This document shows, piece by piece, positions 17,401 through 28,402 of a stretch of DNA of 64,000 bases (position 1 is its first letter; every line of letters begins with the position of its first letter). This DNA is from Marinifilaceae bacterium (GTDB lineage: Bacteria; Bacteroidota; Bacteroidia; Bacteroidales; Marinifilaceae): the NCBI GenBank assembly GCA_025210485.1, contig JAOARN010000095.1:55335-119334 (forward strand), given 5' to 3'. The notes under the pieces are model-generated. The model was not told the origin of the DNA. It did no database searches and worked only from the letters and a program-made list of their open reading frames with translations. A program made the position numbers and the translations under genes.

Positions 17401-20400
17401 ACGAAACCTTAATTTCACCTATTAAAAAATCAATATCTTCAGTTTGTTTGAGATTAAAAATTTGACCAGATTCAATTGTTGGTTTAGTAGTACTACTTAC
17501 TGAATTTACATTAACAGTATATACAACAGGAGTCTGCTTTTCTCCATTAGAAAATACAGAAAGCTCTATATCATAGGAGTTAACCGCACTAGAATTAATA
17601 TACCTATTATCCCTAAGGTATATACTATTATCTTTGACATAAAATTCATCACTTCCAACTTGTGTATCTATTGTAATATAATCGTAATTCAATTTACCAT
17701 CAGCATCGCTAAGACTTATATCCCCAACTAAATCATCATTGCTAATTAGTTCGGAAATAGAAACTGTTTGATTTGGATCAATTAAAGTGGGATTATCATT
17801 TTCATTATCAACAATTACTCTAATAGTTTTAATTTTTGAAATTTTTCTAACACCATCAACAACATAAACTTTCAAATCAAATTCTGGTAACACTTCACTA
17901 TCAAGTTTATTTGAGCCAGAGAATAAATAGCCTTCTGAATCAAAATACATAATTCCATAATTTGGATCATCTCTTGAAATAGCATACATTATTATACCTG
18001 ATCCATCTGGATCATTAGCATCAAGAGGAGCTATCGATTTAGACATACTTAGACTTGCTGATAATTCCGGCATATGAATTTCATCCGAATTAATTATTGG
18101 TCGTTCATCCTCTATATTTAAAAGATCTACATAAATTTTTGAAAGTATGCTTTTAGTATTACTTGAAGGTTCTTCTGCAACAACATAAAACTCTAGCCTA
18201 TTACCAGCTTCGTAATCAACATCGCCCTTAACACTCAAAATTCCTGTGTCGTAATCTATAGAAAATCCTTTTAAATCATCAGAAAATACAATCGGATACA
18301 ATTTCCAATTAACGAGTTTTGCAGGTAAATTATTAAATTTTCCTTTAACTTCACCTATCTCAAATTTATTTTTATAAAAGCCCTCTGTTAGATAAAAATA
18401 ATTAGATTCAATTACAGGCATCTGAATTACACTAAGAGTAATTCTAATATTCGCATAATCAGACATATTCCCATCAGAATCCACAGCACGAACCCTAAAA
18501 GTAACAAACGGCCAAATGGAGCTTTCTTCAAATATTAATCTCCCTGAGTTTGATTCCACTTTGACAGCTGAATCTGGATATTCGACCTCCCATGTAATAT
18601 CTTCAATTTTTGAATCAGTATCAGTATACTCTAATTGACCAAACACTGATTTAGTATTAAAGCCTCTAGGTACAAAAAAGTTCTGATCTAAAACAATAGG
18701 TATATCTTTTACAACAATTTTAACATCGGTCTGCAAAGACTTTATATTAGGAGTATCTTTATCTTTAGCAATAATAGATAAAGTTACATCTACATATTCT
18801 GGACTAAGTATAGACTTGCTTAATATCAACTTATTATCATTATTAATACTAAATAAGGCATTATCACAAATTCCTGTTCCATTAACATTACATTGAACTA
18901 TTTCCCATGTTACATTTTCAAGATTTAATCCCATTATCTCACCTAATTCAGCAATATAATTATTTTCAAAAGTATAAAATACTTGTTCTTTATTAATAAA
19001 AGGAACAATAGTAGAACCTGTTGTTATTTCAATAGTTTTAATATTTGAAATATGAAAATCATTTTGAACACTAAATTCTACATTGTATGTTGATTCTGTA
19101 TTTTCACTCCTTAATAGAATTAACTCTCCTGTATTAGAATCAATATCAAACAAATCCGTATGATTATGAATTTCCCAAATTCCATCAAATTTAATTTTAG
19201 GATTATTATAAGTTGCCTCTAAAGCTCCAAATCTAAATCCATTATCTGCTAAAGCTGGGATAAAAAAACTAGTCTCAGTTATTTCTGGCTTTTCTAGTAT
19301 ATTTATAGTTATTACTTCAGGATCTGAAACATATACTTTACCATCAAGATTATTTCTTAAATAAACTTCTATTTTGATATTTTGAATCGAACTAGCTTGA
19401 ACTTTTGATTTAACATTAATCTCACCTGTTAAATTGTCGAGTTCAATTTTATCACTAACATCCATATTATTATTATCTAAAATAGATTTTACTCCGAATA
19501 CACTAGTTGCAATTTTATTTTTTGTTTGCACTATGCCTAAAGGGATAGTGGGTAGAACATCATCGCCTAGCTCAAAAACCTGATTTTCAACAATTATAGG
19601 TATGTGTTGATTTTCGAATACTTTAATTGTTATAGTTTTTAAATCGGTTTTATAATAATCTGAAACTGCATAAAAACTAAAGTCAAAAGAGGTTTTAGTA
19701 AAATCTTTTAGAATTTCCTTATCTATTAAAAATATTTCACCATTCGAATTAATATCAAAATACTGATTTTCTTTATTTACATCTTCATAATATGTCCAAG
19801 TTATTGAATTTAGGTTAGGTATAGAAGTTGAACTTATCAAGAACGGATTATCAACCTTATCATTATTTTCAGCCGTTCTATTAATTTGAACAATTTCAGG
19901 TGAAATTTCAGGGAAAGGATGAATTTGCACTTTGATTGTTTCTTCAAGGGAGTAAACAGAAGATAAATTTGATTTATCTTTAGCTCTTACTTTTATTGTA
20001 TAGTATAAATCATCTTCATAAGTAATAGCTTGATCTAAAACCATTATTTCACCATTATCACTTATTTCAAATAAATTTTGATTTATCAAATCATTTTCAT
20101 ATTTATTAACGGATATTAAGTCCCATTCTAATCCACTTAAGTCATTCCCTTCTTTAAAGTAACCTTTAATTCCTCCTAGGTTTACATTTTTAACTCCTTC
20201 ACCTAAATTAAATAACTGGTTAGAATTTATCTGAGGAATATCTGAATCAAAATGAATTTGAATTGTTTCAAGCTTAGAAACTATAAACTCAGACACCAAC
20301 TGAATATCAATTTCCTTTGTAAAAGAGAGAGAAGAATTTGAATTAATATCAGAATTATCAACTAAGAAAAGTTTCCCATCATTTAAAAGATTAAAATTAG

Positions 20401-23400
20401 CTAAATTAGTATAATCTAACCACGACCAATTTGGACTTTGGCTGCCTGAAAATGAATATGTGAATTCATTTATTAATTTATTCGATTCAATATATTTTGA
20501 AATATAAATTTCCTTTTCATTTATAGTAGGCTGTTCTATAATATCAACAACTATATGTCTTAATGCAGATTTTAAATTGGTACTTAAGTCCTCGACGTTA
20601 ATATATAAATTTACTTGATTTCCAACATCCGAAATTTTTAATCCCTCGTTGACAAATAATTCTCCATTCGATGAAACGCGAAACTTATTAGAAATTCCAT
20701 CCTGATTCACATCCTCTAAATCCCACTTATATGTAGTTGAATTATTCATATCCTTGATATCCAAACTCACAAGAGGTACAGTTGGCACAAAAGATTCACA
20801 AACATAAGGGTTACTAGTAATTTTTTCTATGTGTGGTACTACACTATTTTCCTTCTTTTCTATACTAATTTCAGTTTCTAATGTTTTTATGTTCGAATTT
20901 ATAGTTGATGTACATACCACGTTTATTAGATGTACCCTATCCTCTAGTGAACCTGAAGTATTTATTTTAATATAACCATTTCCGTCAACATGAAATATGC
21001 TAGAACTGCCAGAAGTCCAGGTTCCGTCAAATTTATCTCCATTTGGGAAAGAAGCTGTCAATTTCCCAATTATATCTCCAAACTCAACATGATCAGATAT
21101 CTGAAAACTATGATTATCAACTAAAGGAACGGGTCTAACTTCAATTTTTATCTGAACAGCAGGACAAGTGTAGGAATTATCGGAGGTACTAGCACTGACA
21201 TAAATCACAAATTCACTAATATCTGAACTACTTCCAACAGAAGATAATTTAAGTTCGTTTGTTGTATTATCAATACTAAAATTCTTCAAATTATCATCGA
21301 TATCCTTAGGCAAGAGATATTCTTCGATATTAAATTTAACATCGGATAATTTATAACCTTTAATAATACCAACAACTTGTTCAGATATTTTATTTTCCTT
21401 CGCAAAAAAAGTCTGATTTCTATTTATAAAAAGTTGGTCTAATTCCTTTATTCCTATGCTCTGCGATACCAATTTAGATTTATGCAGTGGGTTCTCCACA
21501 TAAAAATCTAAATTAAAAGTAGTTGGTGACTCAATTTTAATATTTTCGCAAAGCAAATACAATCGTCCAGTTGATTGATCTAATTTAAAATTATTTTCAC
21601 CTGACTCTTCTATAATATGCCATTTAGCATCAGGTAGACTTTTAACAGGATTATCATATTCAGAATCTAGTGTTGTCAATAAAAATATATCTGTCTGCTG
21701 TTTATTTGTAAAAGAGGCTATGGAAAATTCAGTATTACCAAATATAATTTCAGGTTGTTTTAGAATCTTAACCTTAATATCTTTATAGGGAGAGTTATAT
21801 ACAACACCTCCATTATTGGCACTGACATTAACTCTAATTATAAACTCATCGTTAGCTGAATCAAAATCAATCGGCTCATTTAACATTAATTCCCCAGATT
21901 TTGACAATTCAAATTTGACATCATCTGTAGAAATTGTATTCAATGATTTATTCTTCAATGATATTAACTTCCACTCTATTTCATTTGTTGCATTAATAGC
22001 GGTAAGATTATAGAACCCTGAATTATAATGACCTTGAGAATTAAAAATCAACTTTTCCCCAATTTTAATTGCTCCATCTGGTATTTGATTTATGTTAGGA
22101 ACCAAACTCCCGTCATCCGTATTTATAGTAAATATTAAATCTCCTGTTGTGAAAAGATCTGAAGAACCTGAAAGTTTTAACTCATAAGCAGTATTGGAGG
22201 CTAAATTTGAGGAAGCCCCAGAAACTAATGATATATATCCATCAGCACTTATGTTAAACAAGTCAGTATTGCCTGAGGTAGAATTTAATTCCCATGTTGC
22301 ATTTTCTAAGATACTTCCATCATCAAACAGTGCTTCAAGTTTAAAAAACACATCTGTTTCATCTATTCCTATAGGTATAGTAACTTGATTATTATTTACA
22401 CTTAAATAAGGAACTATTGTTAATTTAATCTTTTCAGCATTTGATTTTATTGCACCGTTTGATGCTACAAGTTCAATAAAGATATCTTTAGAGCTGCCTG
22501 ATAGATTGATATCATTTATTAATTTAATTCCATTACCAACAAAGTCAAATTTAGCATCAGTATACTCAACATTATCAATAATATATGATTCAACGTTAAA
22601 ACTGGTAGTATTGGTAATTAAATAACCTTCAATACTTCCAAAAACCACATCTGTAATTCCCTCTGAAATTTTGAATTGTTGATTTTTATCAATATTAGGG
22701 ATTAAATCAGAAATATTAATACTTATAGTTTTAAATTCAGAAACATTGAACCCTTTCTCAGCATAAACATTAAAATTATAAGTAAATGAACTATTTGGAT
22801 TCGCTATAATTGTAGTATTATCGATAACTGAAATTTCACCATCTTCATTAACTCCAAAATATTTACTTTCGTCAGAAGAACTTATAATTTTATGATATTT
22901 AACATCAGAATGGGCTGGTTTAGTTTCTAGCACACCAAAAGAAGTACCTGTTGAAATATTTTTTGAAATATCATAACTATCACTTATTACTTCATACTGT
23001 TTTTCAATCTTTATCTCAATAGGTTCAATCGCCGATAAAAATGTATTTGTACCATCAGTTGCTAAAGTTTCAACATAAACAATTACACTATCATCCTTAT
23101 AATCATCGGTTATAGCTCTAATTACGCGTAATTGACCATCCTCACTAAGAACAAAACTTTCTTTCACTAATTCCTGATTATAATCAGCAAGTCTCCACTT
23201 ATAAGTATAATTATCATCTCTGTTATCAAGTTGTATTTCTGTCAATGGAAATGGAGGTACATAATTAGTACCTAATATTATAATTTGATTATCTTTTATT
23301 TTAGGGACTTCACTAGTTTGATCAGAATTAAAAGTGTATCTTTCTTGGCGTGTTTCATTCATCAAGCCAATATACTTTACTTGAATTTCATAAGTTTCAT

Positions 23401-26400
23401 TTGATGAGATATTAGCACTACTAGATAAACTTATTAAACCTGAATTAGAGTCTATTTTGAATTTATCGGAATTAGAACCACTGATCTGCCACTGACCACC
23501 TAAGTCACGAACATCTCCATTATTAGGGTCAACTGCGATAAATTGGAATATTTCTTGATCATTTAATAAAGAGGAAGAGATAATATTTGTTTTATTATCA
23601 GGTAAAATTTTTAAAGGGTCTAGTATCTCAAATTCCAAACTGCTAGGTTCGGAATAGTTTTCGTCCGTGTCTTTCGCTTTTATCTCTAGAACTCTAGACT
23701 TTTGGGATACAAAATTAGCAAAATTTGAAGAATTTAAATATAGTTCATTTTTGTTAATAATATTGTAAAAATCATCAGGATCACTAACAGTACTAAATAT
23801 GATTGTACCAGGACTTAAATCTTCATCAATAGCTTCCAAAGTTCGGACTAAATTACTAGGATCATAAAATTGGCTAATTTTAATGATCTCATTTTCTTTA
23901 ATTACAGGAGCAAAATCTTCATTTAAAATTTGAATTTGAATTATATTCCTAGAAAAATCGATAATATTGCCATCACTATCTTCAACTGTATCTATATATA
24001 AATTAAGACTTTCGTTAACTTCTGCAAGATTATCATTTAATATATTAAATTCTAATGATTTTGACTGTTCAAATTGAGATAATTGTACAGAAATAATAGT
24101 AAAATTAGGATCAGAATCATCTACACTTAAAACATCTCCATTTAATTGAAAATCCTCATTATATTTTGCTACACCTGCTGGTTTTAAATATTTTAGATTA
24201 ATTGCAATAGGTTTCTTTGAAGGAATAGATGAAACTATACTAATATTGATTATGTGATTTGGATCATCTTCAAATATTTCAGTATTATCTGATGTCGAAA
24301 AATCAATAAAAGGAATAGCTGAACCTTTGAGCGGTAATGAAAAATATGCAATAGATGTATAAAAGCCTTGATTAACTTCCATTTTAAACTGATCATTCTT
24401 GTCATCCGTTGTATTATAATATAAAAATCCTGAGGTTAAATCAGAATAATCAACATCCACACCATCAATATTATCAATATTTGTAGTTGTACTTCCATCT
24501 TTTAAAAACAGTTGTCCTGAAGAAGACGGATATATTTTGATACTTGGTAATATATACGAAGGATCGTATGAAACGTAAGTAAACCTTGATGCTTCAATCT
24601 GATTATCCGCATCTTTTTCGACTTGTTGCGATCCACTTGTTAAATATGGAAATATTCCATTTGGGTGACCAGGGCTAGGTTTTAGAATTCGATATGCAGA
24701 TGAATTAAACTGTCCCCCTTTTCCATCATTCTTTCTTTGTACTGATTTATCATCATCTACAACATCATCAGGAAATTGATTTAAAGTTGAAATTCCAAGC
24801 TTTAAGTAATTGTCTTGATATGTGTTACCACTAGTATGATTATAAATAATGGCATCTAATATTTGGTCTTTACCAATAGTATTTATATCTGGATTTGATT
24901 TATACAAAATCACAAGTTTTTCATCAGAGGAAAAATAATTATTTAGATTTGCATCAACAATGTTTGTGTTTCCAATTGCCTCGGAAGCAATCAAAAAATA
25001 ATCACTAGCTAAAAAGTCATTATCGTTCAAACTAATAACGGACTCAGTGTTTACTATTTGCGTGCTAATGTTATTTGGACGCACAAAACCAAGATTTACA
25101 CCATTTAAATCCATTCGGATACTGTTGTTGAATAATTCTATAAAATTAGTTTGATTGGAATAATTGTCAATTTCATTAATCAACAAGTTATTCTGCGCAG
25201 TAACAAACTCGATTCGTTCTTTACTTAAAACTCTATAAGAATCTGTATTGTATTCATATAATTCAACTAAATAAGTAATATATTTAGTTTCAGTGTCTAA
25301 ATTATAAGCATACAGGTTTGTATTTTGAGCCTCTGTTTTTATCAGGCTCGTACAAAACCAATTATTTTGTTTTATTAAAGATGGACTTTCAGCTGGAAAA
25401 TTAATTACTTGTGGGTTAATAAAATATTTATCGTCAAAATCCAAAAAACCAATATCTCCTTTCTCCCTTACAAATAAGGCATAATATCTATTATCATAAT
25501 TTGCGATTTCAGAGTTAGCTACTATTTTCTGACAATATCCGTTATTATCATTAACGCTACTGGTAGAATAAATAGAACTTATAGAGTAATCAGAACTTGC
25601 ACCAATGAAAATATCATATTTTACAGATTTTGTTTTGACTACAGTTTCCGGAAATTGAAAAGTAGGATTACTATATGAGAGAATATCATAATCAATAACA
25701 ACAGTAACTATTCTATTAGCCTGATTATTAATACCAAAGTTATAAGTTTGCTCCCCAGTTCCCGAACGATCAATAACATTATTCGAATTAGATAAAGGCG
25801 TATTCAAAGAAACACTAGGATTGGAGATATTTATATTTTTAATCCTGATATCATTATAGCAGGTGTTTGATAAAGTAAAAGAAAAATTACTCCTACCAGA
25901 ACAATTAATAAGATGATTTGATAATAATATATCATCATTAGATCCTAAGCGTAATACAAGTTCACTATCATCATTTATTACTTTCTCAATTTGTATTCCG
26001 AAATAATCTTTAATATCAGCTAATTGGTAATAATCATTTGACCTTTCTAGACGTAATGTATCTGCTCCTGTCTCAGGTTGCTTGTCAACTTTACTATACC
26101 AATAGTTTCCATCTTCATGATGGGCTACAGTATAATATCCATAATTATAATTATTCATAAAATTATATTCCCCAATATTTGGTAACATATCGGGAAGTGG
26201 AATCTGACTTTTATCTACACTATGTAAATTACCATCAACATCCATGTAAGAAGTTGGATTAAAACTATTATTAGTATAAAAAGCATAAGCTATATCTAAA
26301 CTTCTAGAGTGAGTAATTGCAGAAGAATAAAGACCCACTTTAGTCGAATAATCTTTCAAATATTCGATATTATTAGAATTCCCAAAACTAATTGCCAAAT

Positions 26401-28159
26401 CGGCAGTGTAGTCGACCCAAGAATAATAATTTGATCTTTCATAAAAACGATGTAATTTATATGTAGGACTTCCTGAAAAGGCATATTGATTTCCCTCTAA
26501 CCAAATCGAGTTTTTCAGAAGTAAATTATTATTCCAACTGTATTGAAATTCAGCTAAAAAATTAGAAGTTGTAGGAATGTCATCCTCTTGATCGCAAATA
26601 TTGGAATTGGTCCAATAAGGTTCATCTAACAAGTTATAGTTATTTTTTATTCTTTCAACCTGATCATTACTAAGAGATAATTTATTTACTAAAGTAGTAT
26701 TTATATCATTATTATTTTGCTTAAAATCATTGTTTATACATTCTATATCCAGAGCTCCTGAGTGACCTTTTAAGATATTATCAACAATCTTAACTTTAAC
26801 TTCTTCTGGAAGTTTCAGATGAAAATTTGCTGGATCGTCAGAAAATGCGTACTCTGAGATTATTTTTGGACATAATAATTTTGTATATGTTTCAATGGAG
26901 TTATTAGTCATATCATTATAATAATCATAATTTTGACTATTGATTTTCACATTTCTTGTATCATATATCTTATGAATAGGTCTAGCATATGTTGCAATCG
27001 CTAGTTTTTTTTGCTTATATGAAACAGACTCAACGTATTCATCAGCTAATAATGTTCCATACTCTTCTCTCTTAAGATTTTCATAGACTTTATACAATTT
27101 AGAATTGGCAGAAAAGTAAATAATTTTTTCGAATGGATCATAAGCAATACCAACTCTTAAATATTGTATAGGTACAGAAGGAGTCTTTAAGGGCACATTT
27201 TGATAATCGTTAGGCATGACAGAATATTCAGGGGAATCCTCTGGTAATGGATTTTGTCGGGCTGGAATATTAGGAACATCGGTAATTTCGACTACCGCTA
27301 CGGTACTATTTAAAAAATCACCATTTACATCTGCATTACCGCCAGTTAATGTTAAGGTTTGCTTATTTGCAAGACTATTTATATCTGAGCGATTAAGATT
27401 AAACACAACAAGACAATAGCGATTTGATTCATTAATTCCTATAGCAAACAACAAATCCTCCTCTGGACTTACAATAAACTTAAATTTATTTATTTCTGAT
27501 AAATTTGAAATAAAACTAGGGTCAATATTAGCGAAATAATTATCATCTCTTAATATGGAAAAATTTGGACTTGCACTTGCTAAAGTTTCTAGGTTTATTT
27601 CTGAAGGAAACCATTCCCCTGGTTTATCGGGATCAGGAGATGGATTGTGAATATTGGTTAGATTAGTAGAATATCTAGGATTTTTTCTGACATAAGAATC
27701 ATGTTGTGTAGTATGATAAAAAACAGGTTTATACCTATTGACTGAAAATCCATCTACAAAAAGGTGACTAAAAAAGGTGTTCTTTTTAAACTGATATCTA
27801 TATTCATCTTTATAATCATCACTATAAAAACTGTTAAACTCCCATTCTTCTTTAGATCTAACTAATGAAGCGTAGTTATCGTTAGGTGTTGCTACAGTCA
27901 TAGTTCTGTAAGTTTCACCTTCAATATTATTATCGAAATCCAATATTCCCTCGAATTTTATTTCTACAAAAAAGGCAAAACCTCTACTATGCCCATCAAA
28001 GGTGTTCTTTCGTGCTATATCCGTACCGCTAACACTATACATTCCTTGATGTCCTGCTCCAAAACGAGGAATGTATCGCTTTACAGCCATATTATTAAAC
28101 TGAGCCATGGTAAATAAAGAGCAAAAAACAAATATAATTAGAGTAGAAAAACCTTTCAT
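14423..28159 (-). CDS. Giant type IX-secreted modular surface protein
   Basis: A 4578-residue protein in one intact frame of 13.7 kb. It begins with a signal peptide (first about 19 residues, ending FTMAQ). Residues 25-950 are a unique N-terminal region with repeated beta-propeller-like phrases about plotted values. Residues about 990-1160 look like a lamin-tail domain (INEIDNYSNQTNFIEL; ILKPSPGHPNG). Residues about 1290-1410 look like a Calx-beta domain. From about 1420 to 4300 it is built of cadherin-like modules, roughly 25, each with a turn of the type F-x-I-D/S-x-x-G-x-I/L-x-L. Residues about 4400-4490 are PKD-like (LDAKDSYDPDGLALTYKW), and the last about 80 residues are a type A T9SS sorting domain ending in ITRKIYKVNN-like sequence. 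It should be exported by T9SS and anchored on the cell surface as an adhesin or gliding filament; the role is inferred. Confidence 0.88.
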   Translation of the reverse strand: MKGFSTLIIFVFCSLFTMAQFNNMAVKRYIPRFGAGHQGMYSVSGTDIARKNTFDGHSRGFAFFVEIKFEGILDFDNNIEGETYRTMTVATPNDNYASLVRSKEEWEFNSFYSDDYKDEYRYQFKKNTFFSHLFVDGFSVNRYKPVFYHTTQHDSYVRKNPRYSTNLTNIHNPSPDPDKPGEWFPSEINLETLASASPNFSILRDDNYFANIDPSFISNLSEINKFKFIVSPEEDLLFAIGINESNRYCLVVFNLNRSDINSLANKQTLTLTGGNADVNGDFLNSTVAVVEITDVPNIPARQNPLPEDSPEYSVMPNDYQNVPLKTPSVPIQYLRVGIAYDPFEKIIYFSANSKLYKVYENLKREEYGTLLADEYVESVSYKQKKLAIATYARPIHKIYDTRNVKINSQNYDYYNDMTNNSIETYTKLLCPKIISEYAFSDDPANFHLKLPEEVKVKIVDNILKGHSGALDIECINNDFKQNNNDINTTLVNKLSLSNDQVERIKNNYNLLDEPYWTNSNICDQEDDIPTTSNFLAEFQYSWNNNLLLKNSIWLEGNQYAFSGSPTYKLHRFYERSNYYSWVDYTADLAISFGNSNNIEYLKDYSTKVGLYSSAITHSRSLDIAYAFYTNNSFNPTSYMDVDGNLHSVDKSQIPLPDMLPNIGEYNFMNNYNYGYYTVAHHEDGNYWYSKVDKQPETGADTLRLERSNDYYQLADIKDYFGIQIEKVINDDSELVLRLGSNDDILLSNHLINCSGRSNFSFTLSNTCYNDIRIKNINISNPSVSLNTPLSNSNNVIDRSGTGEQTYNFGINNQANRIVTVVIDYDILSYSNPTFQFPETVVKTKSVKYDIFIGASSDYSISSIYSTSSVNDNNGYCQKIVANSEIANYDNRYYALFVREKGDIGFLDFDDKYFINPQVINFPAESPSLIKQNNWFCTSLIKTEAQNTNLYAYNLDTETKYITYLVELYEYNTDSYRVLSKERIEFVTAQNNLLINEIDNYSNQTNFIELFNNSIRMDLNGVNLGFVRPNNISTQIVNTESVISLNDNDFLASDYFLIASEAIGNTNIVDANLNNYFSSDEKLVILYKSNPDINTIGKDQILDAIIYNHTSGNTYQDNYLKLGISTLNQFPDDVVDDDKSVQRKNDGKGGQFNSSAYRILKPSPGHPNGIFPYLTSGSQQVEKDADNQIEASRFTYVSYDPSYILPSIKIYPSSSGQLFLKDGSTTTNIDNIDGVDVDYSDLTSGFLYYNTTDDKNDQFKMEVNQGFYTSIAYFSLPLKGSAIPFIDFSTSDNTEIFEDDPNHIINISIVSSIPSKKPIAINLKYLKPAGVAKYNEDFQLNGDVLSVDDSDPNFTIISVQLSQFEQSKSLEFNILNDNLAEVNESLNLYIDTVEDSDGNIIDFSRNIIQIQILNEDFAPVIKENEIIKISQFYDPSNLVRTLEAIDEDLSPGTIIFSTVSDPDDFYNIINKNELYLNSSNFANFVSQKSRVLEIKAKDTDENYSEPSSLEFEILDPLKILPDNKTNIISSSLLNDQEIFQFIAVDPNNGDVRDLGGQWQISGSNSDKFKIDSNSGLISLSSSANISSNETYEIQVKYIGLMNETRQERYTFNSDQTSEVPKIKDNQIIILGTNYVPPFPLTEIQLDNRDDNYTYKWRLADYNQELVKESFVLSEDGQLRVIRAITDDYKDDSVIVYVETLATDGTNTFLSAIEPIEIKIEKQYEVISDSYDISKNISTGTSFGVLETKPAHSDVKYHKIISSSDESKYFGVNEDGEISVIDNTTIIANPNSSFTYNFNVYAEKGFNVSEFKTISINISDLIPNIDKNQQFKISEGITDVVFGSIEGYLITNTTSFNVESYIIDNVEYTDAKFDFVGNGIKLINDINLSGSSKDIFIELVASNGAIKSNAEKIKLTIVPYLSVNNNQVTIPIGIDETDVFFKLEALFDDGSILENATWELNSTSGNTDLFNISADGYISLVSGASSNLASNTAYELKLSGSSDLFTTGDLIFTINTDDGSLVPNINQIPDGAIKIGEKLIFNSQGHYNSGFYNLTAINATNEIEWKLISLKNKSLNTISTDDVKFELSKSGELMLNEPIDFDSANDEFIIRVNVSANNGGVVYNSPYKDIKVKILKQPEIIFGNTEFSIASFTNKQQTDIFLLTTLDSEYDNPVKSLPDAKWHIIEESGENNFKLDQSTGRLYLLCENIKIESPTTFNLDFYVENPLHKSKLVSQSIGIKELDQLFINRNQTFFAKENKISEQVVGIIKGYKLSDVKFNIEEYLLPKDIDDNLKNFSIDNTTNELKLSSVGSSSDISEFVIYVSASTSDNSYTCPAVQIKIEVRPVPLVDNHSFQISDHVEFGDIIGKLTASFPNGDKFDGTWTSGSSSIFHVDGNGYIKINTSGSLEDRVHLINVVCTSTINSNIKTLETEISIEKKENSVVPHIEKITSNPYVCESFVPTVPLVSLDIKDMNNSTTYKWDLEDVNQDGISNKFRVSSNGELFVNEGLKISDVGNQVNLYINVEDLSTNLKSALRHIVVDIIEQPTINEKEIYISKYIESNKLINEFTYSFSGSQSPNWSWLDYTNLANFNLLNDGKLFLVDNSDINSNSSLSFTKEIDIQLVSEFIVSKLETIQIHFDSDIPQINSNQLFNLGEGVKNVNLGGIKGYFKEGNDLSGLEWDLISVNKYENDLINQNLFEISDNGEIMVLDQAITYEDDLYYTIKVRAKDKSNLSSVYSLEETIKVQIHPFPEISPEIVQINRTAENNDKVDNPFLISSTSIPNLNSITWTYYEDVNKENQYFDINSNGEIFLIDKEILKDFTKTSFDFSFYAVSDYYKTDLKTITIKVFENQHIPIIVENQVFELGDDVLPTIPLGIVQTKNKIATSVFGVKSILDNNNMDVSDKIELDNLTGEINVKSKVQASSIQNIKIEVYLRNNLDGKVYVSDPEVITINILEKPEITETSFFIPALADNGFRFGALEATYNNPKIKFDGIWEIHNHTDLFDIDSNTGELILLRSENTESTYNVEFSVQNDFHISNIKTIEITTGSTIVPFINKEQVFYTFENNYIAELGEIMGLNLENVTWEIVQCNVNGTGICDNALFSINNDNKLILSKSILSPEYVDVTLSIIAKDKDTPNIKSLQTDVKIVVKDIPIVLDQNFFVPRGFNTKSVFGQLEYTDTDSKIEDITWEVEYPDSAVKVESNSGRLIFEESSIWPFVTFRVRAVDSDGNMSDYANIRITLSVIQMPVIESNYFYLTEGFYKNKFEIGEVKGKFNNLPAKLVNWKLYPIVFSDDLKGFSIDYDTGILSVKGDVDYEAGNRLEFYVVAEEPSSNTKSILSKIYVDLLNIEDERPIINSDEIHMPELSASLSMSKSIAPLDANDPDGSGIIMYAISRDDPNYGIMYFDSEGYLFSGSNKLDSEVLPEFDLKVYVVDGVRKISKIKTIRVIVDNENDNPTLIDPNQTVSISELISNDDLVGDISLSDADGKLNYDYITIDTQVGSDEFYVKDNSIYLRDNRYINSSAVNSYDIELSVFSNGEKQTPVVYTVNVNSVSSTTKPTIESGQIFNLKQTEDIDFLIGEIKVSSEIGFVGWEIVNTPENQYFKIDRAGKLFVKDNSSFNSIEEPLLKLNVRVDCGASNISDVEEVLVNIIYDDVPTMSIEVVPANIQISENTPTGTVIGNINVIEGAPTSFAFESLNDKLSVDDKNQIILDEQLDAEFKYTYVDRVYGKHAGIYGNPASFTIKVDNVDEGTVELPYLGKVPVSKDDKIYIPVKTTDISDANYELEIVSGYESSLFSLILDNGYNYIVVNDDITTDLLLKYNVKGQTLIQQELTLINKSTVTDITLKGKTISLSKGYNSYSAFTKIEYSSSQDLNFVITEFDDQQYFLINDEGEVSLSSKVFHDSYLENLNLGDQINLKIRAIGKDNQYTSNEASLIINIIDGVNPPPYLEKEVIFVGKNIEQRDLIYEVDLINKDEFGQDELSDIDLISMDDKLEIKDKKYIYFSDDITKFQQSGDVISYVKVNVDDGAGSHQLYLKIVCSNIVPIIDKLQVFNINESNTESNTTSKVKAYSANTSFDETFFIWSSSNPEIKVNNGFIAFNKPPDYDKYELYQSEMQSIVTVTEKAYYDGKLYDFTSKAERVVVNVLPLDDEKPIVEVTNFELEENSPIGTIVNADITFTDLDTEPTKLNAQIVEYITKLPNSLEGPDLGSQIFDIRTGGVGRSQVYVKDGFLLDKELIGSDYNMILKIVVSDGTNLSDEYDINVDIIDIDEFPLDFEFANGKTTYSWSENFGAKKESEKIIINLLDYDLSSHDFVKMNIMDGDFTNYDFLELVKRPNDYEIKVRESFLPDFTIDNYGDNFKFMIKITSEKQLFVEPRWLKVDLMREKNIPVAVITNLEGSFDINSNESILLDAKDSYDPDGLALTYKWKILDKNDFSNVSDLSGNYLYAVAPSVSKTASRRISLVVVNEKGDISEEQIIEFNIIPNEYTDSYDPTSIPNPKTGSVINYDFNHEIEGDAFISISNLSGVVVYSSTVSASSGIIEFDLKEGIYLMTFISSSNNYIPVTRKIYKVNN

Positions 28160-28402
28160 GACAGATATTGTTTTTGAATAGATTAATGTTTACAAAATTT
28201 CCTTCAATAAATCTAATAAAAAGCTTCTGATCTAATAGTAAGATGGGATTAACAAAAAGATACTTTATAAAAAGTGCTAAATTATCAGACTAGAGTAAAC
28301 ATCAGATTAAAAAACATACATTTATTTATTGCCTAGATAGTTACCTGAAAAACAACTAAATATTCCTAAAATGTTAATCAATACTATTAATGGTAATATA
28401 TG

